Shown here one piece after another: positions 35,829-45,244 of a DNA stretch of 64,000 nucleotides; position 1 is the first letter of the stretch; the number at the start of each line of letters is the position of its first letter. This DNA comes from Escherichia boydii (GTDB taxonomy: Bacteria; Pseudomonadota; Gammaproteobacteria; Enterobacterales; Enterobacteriaceae), in NCBI GenBank assembly GCA_041890495.1, contig CP169086.1, positions 806,001-870,000 of the forward strand, read 5' to 3'. The translations under genes were made by a program, and so were the position numbers. Under the pieces are notes generated by a model. The model ran no database searches, had not been told where the DNA came from, and saw only the letters and a program-made list of their open reading frames with translations.

Positions 35829-37424
35829 TTAACGTAACGGCATAATGGGCGTGATATGTCCATTATGCCGGGCGGGCGGCGGTTGGCTGCCCGCCAGCCA
35901 TTTGGGAAAATCACGTAGCGGCATCGGCTGTGCGTACAAATACCCTTGCAAAATATGCACGCCATGACGGCGCAAATACTTCGCCTGTTCTTGCGTTTCC
36001 ACGCCCTCCGCCACCAGTTCAATATTCAGTCTTTGCCCCAGCGCGATGATGATATCGGTCACCGTCGAGTTAACCGCGTCAGAACCTATAGCTGCGGTAA
36101 ATGACTTATCAATTTTCAGCACGTCAGGACGTAATGTTTCAAGCCAGGAAAATGAACTGTTGCCGGTGCCGAAGTCATCAATCGCCAGTTTGACGTTTTT
36201 ACGATGTAGCTCGCGGGCAATCCGATAATCAACATCCAGTAAGGCATCGCGTTCGGTGATTTCGAGGATCAGTTGCTGAATCGGGTGAGCGCTAAACCAG
36301 TACTGATTGAGATCTTTTATCAGCACACCACGGCGAAATGGCTGGGTGCGACGTTAATGCCAACATGAAACTGACTACTCATCGGGAAAACATGGCGCTG
36401 ACGAATGGTTCTGCCATCACATAGCGGGTCAGTGGCACAATTAAATGATGTTCTTCCGCGATAGGAATAAACACTCCGGTGAAATCCAGCCCTGACGCGG
36501 ATTGTTCCAGCGCAGCAGGATCTCCACGCCGATGCAGGCCTGGGTACGGGCATTCACCAGCGGCTGACAGAAAAGCTCAAATTCCCGCCCCGCAATCCCC
36601 ATATCGATCTCCCACGTAAAGCTCATCCGGTTTGCCGTCGCCAGCCAGGCGAGATAGCCCAGCAGCAGGCTGAGCATGAGTCCCAGCGGCAGCTGGGCTG
36701 GCAGGCTTTTTAAGGCTAATGCTCCGGGACCTGGCCCGCTGACCGTAATGGTGAAAGGATTTCGGGTTGATGCCTGCTGGAAAAGAGAGCCCTCCTCATC
36801 AAACGTCAGGCTGTCGCTGACGCGTTGTCCATAGCGCAGAAAGCGATCGCCCACGGTCAGCGCCACGTCATTAATAAGCGGGCGCTGGGGCTCGAGGATC
36901 ATTTTGGCGATCAGATCGATATTGATGATTTCGATGACGCCTGCTTCACCGTCCGGAGAAACGGGATACCACTGGATCAATATCGGACTATCTTTAAGCA
37001 GCCACTGGTCGGTGGATAAAATTAGCTTCGCCGTGCTGGCGGGTAACTCTTTCAGAAAGTCGCGAACGGGCACGTCGCGGCTCCCGAAAATACTTGAGCA
37101 ATACAGGACACCGTCGTTAATCAGGGCGATGGAGCGGACCGTCTGCAAAATGGCGGCCTGCTTTCGCAACGCCAGATGCGCCTGCGGACAGGGCTGTCCC
37201 ACCAGGGGCTGCAGCACGCTGCGGCGGTTTTCTAAAGAAAGCAGTATGTTATCAAGGGCGCGGACGGTGTGGCTGGTAAAATCGAGGATCCGCTGTTGGT
37301 TAACGTTGCGCTGGGAAATAAAGCGAATGCCTAGCGTCAGGATGAGCGTGAGGAGCGCAACCGTCACACAGACGATAACGCGTTTTCGGCGATAGTTTTT
37401 AATGATCGTTTGTGCAGTTTGCAT
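35829..37424 (-). pseudogene. pdeD: yoaD (pdeD), CSS-EAL c-di-GMP phosphodiesterase, disrupted by three 1-base deletions
   Basis: The intact protein has a periplasmic CSS sensor between two transmembrane helices and a cytoplasmic EAL domain. The N-terminal 327 codons (diverged from K-12) read through VEILLRWNNPRQGWISP and then shift at ~36475. Two more single-base losses occur near 36410 (AAA to AA) and 36336 (TTTT to TTT), after which the E. coli-identical C-terminal EAL region (ITERDALLDV.., AIDDFGTGNSS, VAEGVETQEQA) returns to the original frame. Total length is 1596 bp against 1599. The sequence type changes at the first deletion. Confidence 0.88.
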
Positions 37425-37555
37425 GAACGGTCGCCTGATAAGCCACCAGCCACAAACGCCTGACGCAACAGTGGAAGTGTAGTGGGGAATATTACAGCAG
37501 ACGAGAAAGCGGGTATAAATTCGCCCATCCGTTGCAGATGGGCGAGTAAGAAGTA

Positions 37556-38920
37556 TTAGTCACACTGGACTTTGATTGCCAGACCACCGCGTGAGGTTTC
37601 GCGGTATTTGGCGTTCATGTCCTTACCGGTTTCGTACATCGTTTCGATGACCTTATCCAGCGAGACGCGCGGTGCACTGGTGCGGCGCAGAGCCATCCGT
37701 GCGGCGTTAATCGCCTTCACAGAGGCAATGGCATTACGCTCAATGCACGGCACCTGAACCTGCCCTGCAACCGGGTCGCAGGTTAAACCAAGGTTGTGTT
37801 CCATGCCAATTTCCGCCGCCACGCAAACCTGTTCCGGGCTACCGCCCAGCAGTTCTGCAAGACCCGCAGCAGCCATTGAACAGGCAACACCCACTTCGCC
37901 CTGGCAACCAACTTCCGCACCGGAAATAGAGGCGTTCATTTTATACAATGCACCAATCGCGCCCGCTGCCATAAAGTAACGGGTATAGATGTCCGGGCTG
38001 ACCGATTCAATAAAGTGGTCATAGTAAGCCAGCACTGCCGGAACGATACCGCAGGCACCGTTGGTTGGCGCAGTTACCACACGACCACCGGCGGCGTTTT
38101 CTTCGTTAACTGCCAGCGCAAACATGTTTACCCAGTCAATGACATTCATCGGATCGTTAGACAGTTTATCGCTGGAAACTAACATCCGGCGCAGGGCAGA
38201 CGCACGACGTGGCACGCGCAGCGGGCCTGGCAGTACACCTTCGGTGTTCATCCCGCGATCGATACATGCCTGCATGGTTTGCCAGACATGCGCGAAATAC
38301 TCGTCGATCTCTTTCTTGCTGTGCAGCGCCAGTTCGTTCTGCATAGCGAGACCAGACAGCGAATAGCCGGTTTCATTACAGTACGCGAGCAGTTCGGTGG
38401 CAGATTTGAACGGATACGGCACGCTCACTTCGTTGGCAGCATCCTGACCAAAGTGTTCTTCATCGACGATAAAACCGCCGCCGATGGAATAATAAGTTTT
38501 GCTGTAGACGACTTCATCGCCGTTATAGGCGTGGATTTGCATACCGTTTTCATGCAGCGGCAGGTTGCCGTTATGAAAACGCATCCCGTTGTCGCGCGGG
38601 AAATCCACTTCATGCCGTCCCTGTGCCAGCAGCAGACGTTCGCGCTCTTCTACGTCGCGAATAAAACCGGGAATACTGTCGATATCCACGGTGGCAGGTT
38701 CGTTACCTGCAAGACCCATAATAATGGCGATATCGGTGTGGTGGCCTTTACCCGTCAGCGACAGTGAACCATAAACGTCCACGGCAACGCGAGTAACGCT
38801 ATCCAGTAAGCCTTTTTCGACCAGATCATCGACGAACTGTTTACCCGCCTTCATAGGCCCTACGGTATGGGAAGATGAGGGACCAATCCCCACCTTAAAC
38901 ATGTCGAATAGACTAATCAC
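37556..38920 (-). CDS. sdaA: L-serine deaminase I
   Basis: 454 residues, identical to K-12 SdaA as recalled. Fe-S-dependent L-serine dehydratase converting serine to pyruvate and ammonia. N-terminal beta domain (FDMFKVGIGPSSSHTVGPMKAG), C-terminal alpha domain with cluster Cys residues (NGACGIVPAV, GCQGEVGVACSMAAAG, LGLTCDPVAG). Intact, in contrast to neighbouring yoaD. Spontaneous single-gene transcription unit; Lrp-controlled in E. coli. Confidence 0.98.
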   Translation of the reverse strand: MISLFDMFKVGIGPSSSHTVGPMKAGKQFVDDLVEKGLLDSVTRVAVDVYGSLSLTGKGHHTDIAIIMGLAGNEPATVDIDSIPGFIRDVEERERLLLAQGRHEVDFPRDNGMRFHNGNLPLHENGMQIHAYNGDEVVYSKTYYSIGGGFIVDEEHFGQDAANEVSVPYPFKSATELLAYCNETGYSLSGLAMQNELALHSKKEIDEYFAHVWQTMQACIDRGMNTEGVLPGPLRVPRRASALRRMLVSSDKLSNDPMNVIDWVNMFALAVNEENAAGGRVVTAPTNGACGIVPAVLAYYDHFIESVSPDIYTRYFMAAGAIGALYKMNASISGAEVGCQGEVGVACSMAAAGLAELLGGSPEQVCVAAEIGMEHNLGLTCDPVAGQVQVPCIERNAIASVKAINAARMALRRTSAPRVSLDKVIETMYETGKDMNAKYRETSRGGLAIKVQCD

Positions 38921-39103
38921 GATAATACTCCTGACAAGGTGACTGGACTTCCAGTAACGAACTAATAACAGCGCATAGTGTAAGAGGGAACGCGGCGACT
39001 GGCTTAACTATTCACATGAATTAAACTAATCAAAAACCGCGATTTAACTAATATTGCGATGATTGTCTCAAGTAGTGTTTTGTAGATGTAAAGATAAGTA
39101 TAG

Positions 39104-39682
39104 TCAGGGTTTCACACCAATTTGCAGCGCCAGCTCACGAATTATGCATGCGGTCATTCCCCATACAAAATACTGTTCGTACCAGGACAGCCATACCCGA
39201 TGTGAATCGCCACGGCGGTAGATATCTAAAGGGTGATAACGACCCAGATGTAATGCCTGGGCGAGCGGCATTTCAAACACCGCCGAGACTTCATCTTCAC
39301 TGGCGCGATACGGCAGATCGGGCGGGATAATGCCGACCACTGGGGTTACCTGATAGCCAGTTACGCTATCGACGGGCGGCAGCACGCCGATAACTTCAAC
39401 GGCGGAAGGCGGTATAGCGACCTCTTCTTCAGCTTCGCGCAGCGCGGCGGCGATAACTGATGCGTCCGTGTCATCGACTGCACCTCCAGGGAATGCCACT
39501 TGTCCAGCGTGTTTACGCAGATGAATTGAACGCTGAGTCAGCAACAACCCCGGTTGCGGTCGACGGACGATGGGGATTAACACGGCAGCCTGACGATGAT
39601 TTAGGGTTTCCCGGTTAATTTGCGGGCGCAAAAGTTGAAAGCGAGATAAAAAATCATCAAGCGTCAGGCTACGGTATTCCAC
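39104..39682 (-). CDS. nudL: Nudix hydrolase NudL
   Basis: 192 residues. Nudix box recognisable as GGAVDDTD..ALREAEEEV (G-x5-E-x7-REUxEE pattern with insertion), probably a CoA pyrophosphatase-like activity as in the NUDT7/8 subgroup. It lies 3 bp after pabB on the same strand. Essentially identical to K-12. Confidence 0.94.
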   Translation of the reverse strand: MEYRSLTLDDFLSRFQLLRPQINRETLNHRQAAVLIPIVRRPQPGLLLTQRSIHLRKHAGQVAFPGGAVDDTDASVIAAALREAEEEVAIPPSAVEVIGVLPPVDSVTGYQVTPVVGIIPPDLPYRASEDEVSAVFEMPLAQALHLGRYHPLDIYRRGDSHRVWLSWYEQYFVWGMTACIIRELALQIGVKP

Positions 39683-39685
39683 GTC

Positions 39686-41008
39686 TTACTTCTCCAGTTG
39701 GCGTAATATCTTATTAACTTTATCAAAAGTTTCCTGATATTCCGCTTCTTCCTGGCTATCGGCGACAATTCCACCGCCCGCAGAGCAGTATATTTGTCCG
39801 TTAATGGCAGTCAGCGTGCGGATAGTAATGCTGGTATCCATGTTGCCGCAAAAGCTCAAATAGCCAATGCTGCCGCACCAGGCATTACGTCGCTGCGGTT
39901 CCAGTTCGTCGATAATTTCCATAGCCCGTACTTTCGGAGCCCCGGTTATTGAGCCACCAGGAAAAGCTGCGCGCAGCAGATCGCTGGCGTGTAACTGTTC
40001 TGGTAGTCGCGCCGTTATAGTGCTGACCAGATGATGCACGGCCGGGAAAGGCTCAACGACAAACAGTTCCGGCACGCGGACGCTGCCCGGAACGGCCACC
40101 CGGCCAATGTCGTTACGCATCAGATCGACAATCATCAGGTTTTCGGCGCGATCTTTTGGCGAGGCGGCCAGTTTTTCCGCCTGCTGGCGATCGGCATCGG
40201 GATCGGCAAGACGCGGCAGGGTGCCTTTAATCGGACGGGTTTGGATCGTGCCCTCGGCCAGATGAATAAAGCGCTCGGGCGACAGGCTGAGGATCGCCCC
40301 CTGTTCCAGACGCACAAACGCGCTAAATGGCGCCTTATTGCTGGCATTAAGACGGGTAAACGCCTGCCACTCATCTCCCCGATAGGTCGCCTCGAAGCGC
40401 TGGGCGAGGTTAACCTGATAGCAGTCGCCGCTTTGCAGATACGCCTGAACGCGCGAGAATTTTTCGCCATACTCCGCGGCGCTCATGTTGGAGCGCCAGC
40501 CGGAGGTCAGCGTGAACGTCTCTGCGGGTGCAGCCTGTTGCGCCTCAAGCCAGGCCAGACGCGCCTGCACGTCACGATGGCTCAGCAGGGAAACCGTTTT
40601 TTTCTGGTGATCGACAATTAACGCCCAGTCATACAGCCCCACGGCCATGTCGGGCAGGGGGATATCAGCCTGCGCATGCTCGGGCAGCGTTTCGAAACGG
40701 CGACCCAAATCGTAGCCAAACAGGCCCAGCGCGCCCCCCTGAAAAGGAAGGTCCGGGTTGGGTGTGGCAGATAAGCCCAGCGCGTCAATGTCGTGTTGAA
40801 GCTGCACCAGCGGGTCGTCCGTCAGCGACAGGTCATCGGTTGTCAGCGTCTTCAGCGGATCGGCGACCAGAATATCAAAGCGGCTAAAGGGATGGTCCGC
40901 ATGGCCGGAGTGCAGCAGCATCGCAAACGGAAGATGGCTCAGGCGGGCAAACCAGTATTCAGCGGCGTCTGTCCGCCAGGGCAGGGTAATAACAGTGGGG
41001 AAGCGCAT
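39686..41008 (-). CDS. pabB: Aminodeoxychorismate synthase component I
   Basis: About 440 residues from an ATG at 41008; in-frame ATGs at 41014 and 41023 are alternatives and none has a good ribosome site. Chorismate-utilising enzyme fold; with PabA it makes aminodeoxychorismate for folate. Signatures PIKGTLPR, DLMRNDIGRVAVPGS, GGSITGAPKVRAMEIIDELE. The C-terminal ~130 residues match K-12 exactly while the first ~300 are diverged and shorter, so a switch of sequence type lies within the gene near 39900-40050. Confidence 0.93.
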   Translation of the reverse strand: MRFPTVITLPWRTDAAEYWFARLSHLPFAMLLHSGHADHPFSRFDILVADPLKTLTTDDLSLTDDPLVQLQHDIDALGLSATPNPDLPFQGGALGLFGYDLGRRFETLPEHAQADIPLPDMAVGLYDWALIVDHQKKTVSLLSHRDVQARLAWLEAQQAAPAETFTLTSGWRSNMSAAEYGEKFSRVQAYLQSGDCYQVNLAQRFEATYRGDEWQAFTRLNASNKAPFSAFVRLEQGAILSLSPERFIHLAEGTIQTRPIKGTLPRLADPDADRQQAEKLAASPKDRAENLMIVDLMRNDIGRVAVPGSVRVPELFVVEPFPAVHHLVSTITARLPEQLHASDLLRAAFPGGSITGAPKVRAMEIIDELEPQRRNAWCGSIGYLSFCGNMDTSITIRTLTAINGQIYCSAGGGIVADSQEEAEYQETFDKVNKILRQLEK

Positions 41009-41075
41009 GTTCATGTGTGGCATACTACCGGGCAGCGTGAAATAATTAGCGCGAATAATTTAGCAGGAGTTGACG

Positions 41076-41273
41076 ATGTTTGCAGGTTTACCTTCTCTGA
41101 GCCATGAACAGCAGCAGAAAGCGGTTGAGCGAATTCAGGAACTGATGTCCCAGGGGATGAGCAGCGGACAGGCGATTACCGTTGTCGCCGAGGAGATTCG
41201 CGCCAGTCATTCCGGCGAGCGGATCGTGGCGCGTTTCGAAGATGAAGATGAAGATGAAGATCCAGAAGAGTAA
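41076..41273 (+). CDS. yoaH: YoaH, UPF0181 family protein
   Basis: 65 residues from ATG 41076 after AGGAGT; E. coli YoaH has 59. Short helical protein ([15 protein letters not shown]) with an acidic tail extended by Asp-Glu repeats ([10 protein letters not shown]). Function unknown. Divergent from pabB. Confidence 0.88.
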
Positions 41274-41279
41274 TCGCGC

Positions 41280-41624
41280 TTACACCGCAGCCACAATCTT
41301 AATTTCAACTTTATACTTCGGGTTCATCAAACCCGCTTGTACCGTGCAGCGCACCGGCGCATGACCCGCGACAACCCAGGCATCCCACGCTTTATTCATC
41401 GCCGCGAAGTCGTTTTTATCGGCCAGGAAAATGGTGGCATCCAGAATGCTCGATTTATTGCTGCCCTGTTTTTCCAGCACGGCATCAATCTGCGCCAGCG
41501 TGTTGGCGGTTTGCTCAAAGGCATCGGCGTCGAGGTTTTCCGGTACACCAGTGTAGTAGAGCGTGTTGTTGTGGATTACCACATCAGACCAGCGGGCTTC
41601 AGCATCGATACGAACGATAGTCAT
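41280..41624 (-). CDS. yoaB: YoaB, RidA/YjgF-family protein
   Basis: 114 residues, identical to K-12 YoaB. Rid-family trimeric fold; the expected Arg of active RidA deaminases lies in HAPVRCTVQAGL. Related proteins hydrolyse reactive enamines/imines. Two adjacent ATGs follow GAGGACAAA; the second gives the E. coli length. It is convergent with yoaH. Confidence 0.94.
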   Translation of the reverse strand: MTIVRIDAEARWSDVVIHNNTLYYTGVPENLDADAFEQTANTLAQIDAVLEKQGSNKSSILDATIFLADKNDFAAMNKAWDAWVVAGHAPVRCTVQAGLMNPKYKVEIKIVAAV

Positions 41625-41755
41625 CATTTTGTCCTCATTATCCTTCCATTTTCGTGCTGCAAAGACTGCCACAATGTGAGGTCGCCGTCACCACTTCAAC
41701 TGGCGAAAGCGCCCTCATCCTGACATAATCCCTGTTCAAATCAACAGGGGGTAGT

Positions 41756-43666
41756 GTGACGGACGATTTTGCACCAGACGGTCAGCTGGCGAAAGCGATA
41801 CCAGGCTTTAAGCCGCGAGAACCACAGCGACAGATGGCGGTAGCCGTCACCCAGGCGATAGAAAAAGGCCAGCCGCTGGTGGTGGAAGCAGGAACCGGTA
41901 CGGGCAAAACCTACGCTTACCTGGCTCCTGCGCTGCGGGCGAAAAAGAAAGTCATTATCTCGACCGGCTCAAAAGCGTTGCAGGATCAGCTCTACAGCCG
42001 CGATTTGCCAACAGTCTCAAAGGCATTGAAATATACGGGCAACGTGGCGCTGCTGAAAGGGCGCTCAAACTACCTCTGCCTCGAACGTCTCGAACAGCAG
42101 GCGCTGGCGGGGGGCGATCTGCCGGTACAAATCTTAAGCGATGTGATCCTGCTGCGCTCCTGGTCTAATCAAACAGTCGATGGTGATATCAGCACCTGCG
42201 TCAGCGTGGCGGAAGATTCACAGGCGTGGCCGCTGGTCACCAGCACCAACGACAACTGTCTTGGCAGCGACTGCCCGATGTATAAAGATTGCTTTGTGGT
42301 CAAAGCACGTAAAAAAGCGATGGACGCCGATGTGGTGGTGGTAAACCATCATCTCTTTCTGGCGGATATGGTGGTTAAAGAGAGTGGATTTGGCGAACTG
42401 ATCCCGGAAGCGGACGTCATGATCTTCGACGAAGCCCACCAGCTACCGGACATTGCCAGCCAGTATTTTGGTCAGTCACTCTCCAGTCGACAACTGCTCG
42501 ACCTGGCAAAAGACATCACCATCGCCTACCGCACCGAATTAAAAGACACCCAGCAGTTACAAAAGTGCGCTGATCGTCTTGCCCAGAGTGCGCAGGATTT
42601 TCGTCTGCAACTCGGTGAGCCAGGTTATCGCGGTAACCTGCGTGAGCTGTTAGCTAATCCGCAAATTCAGCGGGCATTTTTACTGCTCGATGACACCCTG
42701 GAACTTTGTTATGACGTGGCAAAACTGTCACTGGGGCGTTCCGCCTTGCTGGATGCGGCATTTGAGCGCGCCACGTTGTATCGCACACGGCTGAAGCGGC
42801 TAAAAGAGATCAATCAGCCGGGCTACAGCTACTGGTACGAATGCACTTCGCGCCATTTTACTCTGGCTCTCACGCCGCTCAGCGTGGCGGATAAATTCAA
42901 AGAGTTAATGGCGCAAAAGCCCGGTAGCTGGATCTTCACCTCAGCAACGCTGTCGGTGAACGACGATCTGCATCATTTCACCTCGCGGCTTGGGATAGAA
43001 CAGGCGGAGTCGTTGCTATTGCCAAGCCCGTTTGATTACAGCCGCCAGGCGTTACTCTGTGTGCCGCGCAATCTGCCGCAAACCAACCAGCCAGGTTCTG
43101 CTCGCCAGTTAGCGGCAATGCTGCGACCGATCATCGAAGCTAACAACGGTCGTTGTTTTATGCTTTGTACCTCGCACGCCATGATGCGCGATCTGGCCGA
43201 GCAGTTCCGCGCTACCATGACGCTTCCCGTTTTGTTGCAGGGGGAAACCAGTAAAGGCCAACTGTTGCAGCAGTTTGTCAGTGCCGGTAATGCGCTTCTT
43301 GTGGCAACCAGTAGTTTCTGGGAAGGGGTGGACGTGCGTGGCGATACATTGTCATTGGTAATTATCGACAAATTGCCGTTTACCTCGCCGGATGATCCAC
43401 TGTTAAAAGCGCGCATGGAAGATTGTCGTTTGCGCGGTGGCGACCCGTTCGATGAAGTGCAACTACCAGATGCCGTCATTACTCTCAAACAGGGGGTAGG
43501 GCGACTGATTCGCGACGCCGACGATCGTGGCGTGCTGGTGATTTGTGACAATCGGCTGGTGATGCGTCCTTACGGCGCGACGTTTCTCGCCAGTCTGCCG
43601 CCCGCGCCACGCACCCGTGACATTGCCCGTGCGGTTCGTTTCCTTGCGATACCATCCTCCAGGTAA
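41756..43666 (+). CDS. yoaA: YoaA, XPD/DinG-type DNA helicase
   Basis: 636 residues with a GTG start (GGGGGTAGT upstream). Superfamily 2 Fe-S helicase: Walker A EAGTGTGKTYAY near residue 45-56, four Cys of the cluster domain (CLERL, CVSVAED, DNCLGSDCPMYKDC), DEAH box FDEAHQLPD, and the terminal motif VGRLIRDADDRG. In E. coli it binds HolC and helps repair stalled forks. Identical to K-12 as recalled. Confidence 0.97.
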   Translation: MTDDFAPDGQLAKAIPGFKPREPQRQMAVAVTQAIEKGQPLVVEAGTGTGKTYAYLAPALRAKKKVIISTGSKALQDQLYSRDLPTVSKALKYTGNVALLKGRSNYLCLERLEQQALAGGDLPVQILSDVILLRSWSNQTVDGDISTCVSVAEDSQAWPLVTSTNDNCLGSDCPMYKDCFVVKARKKAMDADVVVVNHHLFLADMVVKESGFGELIPEADVMIFDEAHQLPDIASQYFGQSLSSRQLLDLAKDITIAYRTELKDTQQLQKCADRLAQSAQDFRLQLGEPGYRGNLRELLANPQIQRAFLLLDDTLELCYDVAKLSLGRSALLDAAFERATLYRTRLKRLKEINQPGYSYWYECTSRHFTLALTPLSVADKFKELMAQKPGSWIFTSATLSVNDDLHHFTSRLGIEQAESLLLPSPFDYSRQALLCVPRNLPQTNQPGSARQLAAMLRPIIEANNGRCFMLCTSHAMMRDLAEQFRATMTLPVLLQGETSKGQLLQQFVSAGNALLVATSSFWEGVDVRGDTLSLVIIDKLPFTSPDDPLLKARMEDCRLRGGDPFDEVQLPDAVITLKQGVGRLIRDADDRGVLVICDNRLVMRPYGATFLASLPPAPRTRDIARAVRFLAIPSSR

Positions 43667-43723
43667 TTTGTTACGGAGTATGGTATGATGCGCGCCTTTT
43701 TATTGATCTAAGCACGAAGACCC

Positions 43724-44419
43724 ATGCGAATTCTGGCTATCGATACCGCGACAGAGGCCTGCTCTGTCGCCCTGTGGAACGACGGTACTGTCAACGCTCA
43801 TTTTGAGCTTTGCCCTCGTGAACATACTCAACGAATCTTACCGATGGTGCAGGATATCCTGACCACCAGCGGAACTTCCCTGACTGATATTAACGCTCTG
43901 GCTTACGGGCGCGGCCCCGGTAGCTTTACTGGCGTGCGCATTGGTATTGGCATCGCGCAAGGGCTGGCGCTTGGCGCGGAATTACCGATGATTGGCGTCT
44001 CCACGCTAATGACGATGGCGCAAGGGGCGTGGCGCAAAAACGGCGCAACCCGCGTGCTGGCAGCCATTGACGCGCGAATGGGCGAAGTTTACTGGGCCGA
44101 ATATCAGCGTGATGAAAACGGTATCTGGCACGGTGAAGAAACCGAAGCCGTACTCAAACCCGAAATCGTCCATGAACGAATGCAACAGCTTTCCGGCGAA
44201 TGGGTGACGGTAGGGACGGGCTGGCAAGCTTGGCCGGATCTCGGTAAAGAGAGCGGGCTGGTTTTGCGCGATGGCGAAGTGTTACTGCCTGCTGCTGAAG
44301 ATATGCTGCCGATTGCGTGTCAGATGTTTGCTGAGGGTAAAACGGTGGCGGTGGAACATGCCGAACCGGTTTATTTACGTAACAACGTCGCATGGAAGAA
44401 ACTTCCGGGCAAAGAATGA
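43724..44419 (+). CDS. tsaB: TsaB, tRNA t6A37 synthesis protein
   Basis: 231 residues, ASKHA-fold partner of TsaD in the threonylcarbamoyl-adenosine modification complex with TsaE. Motifs MRILAIDTATEAC, GRGPGSFTGVRIG. Identical to K-12. Downstream of yoaA and upstream of yeaY. Confidence 0.97.
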   Translation: MRILAIDTATEACSVALWNDGTVNAHFELCPREHTQRILPMVQDILTTSGTSLTDINALAYGRGPGSFTGVRIGIGIAQGLALGAELPMIGVSTLMTMAQGAWRKNGATRVLAAIDARMGEVYWAEYQRDENGIWHGEETEAVLKPEIVHERMQQLSGEWVTVGTGWQAWPDLGKESGLVLRDGEVLLPAAEDMLPIACQMFAEGKTVAVEHAEPVYLRNNVAWKKLPGKE

Positions 44420-44458
44420 ATCTTAAGAGTATGCCCTGAGAAAAAAAGGAGTCGCACC

Positions 44459-45040
44459 ATGGCGGTTCAAAAGAATGTTATCAAAGGCATACTGGCAGGT
44501 ACGTTTGCGCTAATGCTGAGCGGTTGTGTCACTGTGCCGGACGCCATTAAAGGCAGCAGTCCCACGCCGCAACAAGATTTAGTTCGGGTGATGAGTGCGC
44601 CGCAGCTGTACGTTGGTCAGGAGGCACGCTTTGGTGGCAAAGTGGTTGCGGTACAAAACCAGCAAGGGAAAACTCGCCTGGAAATTGCTACCGTACCGCT
44701 GGACAGCGGAGCCAGACCGACGCTGGGAGAACCTTCTCGCGGTCGCATTTATGCCGATGTGAACGGTTTTCTGGACCCGGTGGATTTCCGTGGACAACTG
44801 GTTACGGTAGTCGGGCCAATCACTGGTGCGGTTGACGGCAAAATCGGCAATACGCCCTATAAATTTATGGTGATGCAAGTAACGGGTTACAAACGTTGGC
44901 ATTTAACCCAGCAGGTGATTATGCCGCCTCAGCCGATTGATCCATGGTTTTATGGCGGTCGTGGCTGGCCCTATGGCTACGGCGGATGGGGCTGGTATAA
45001 TCCCGGCCCCGCGAGAGTACAAACAGTTGTAACTGAATAA
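44459..45040 (+). CDS. yeaY: YeaY, Slp-family outer-membrane lipoprotein
   Basis: 193 residues. Signal peptide with lipobox LMLSGC, lipidated Cys at about 23. Slp domain, and a Tyr/Gly/Trp-rich C-terminal tail ([19 protein letters not shown]). Start and AAAAAGGAGTCG site agree. In E. coli transcribed with sigma-E influence. E. coli-like sequence. Confidence 0.95.
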
Positions 45041-45155
45041 TTGCTTGTTTTTTAAAGAAAAAGAAACAGCGGCTGGTCCGCTGTTTCTGCATTCTTACGG
45101 TAAAGATAAAATAAATAGTGACGCGCTTCGCAACCTTTTCGTTGGGTAATTATCA

Positions 45156-45172
45156 AGCTGGTATGATGAGTT
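45156..45172 (+). promoter_or_regulatory. FadR operator upstream of fadD
   Basis: AGCTGGTATGATGAGTT fits the FadR consensus ANCTGGTCCGACNNGTT at most positions and lies 73 bp before the fadD start. fadD is a known FadR target, and fadR itself lies 9 kb downstream. Confidence 0.75.
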
Positions 45173-45244
45173 AATATTATGTTAACGGCATGTATATCAT
45201 TTGGGGTTGCGATGACGACGAACACGCATTTTAGAGGTGAAGAA

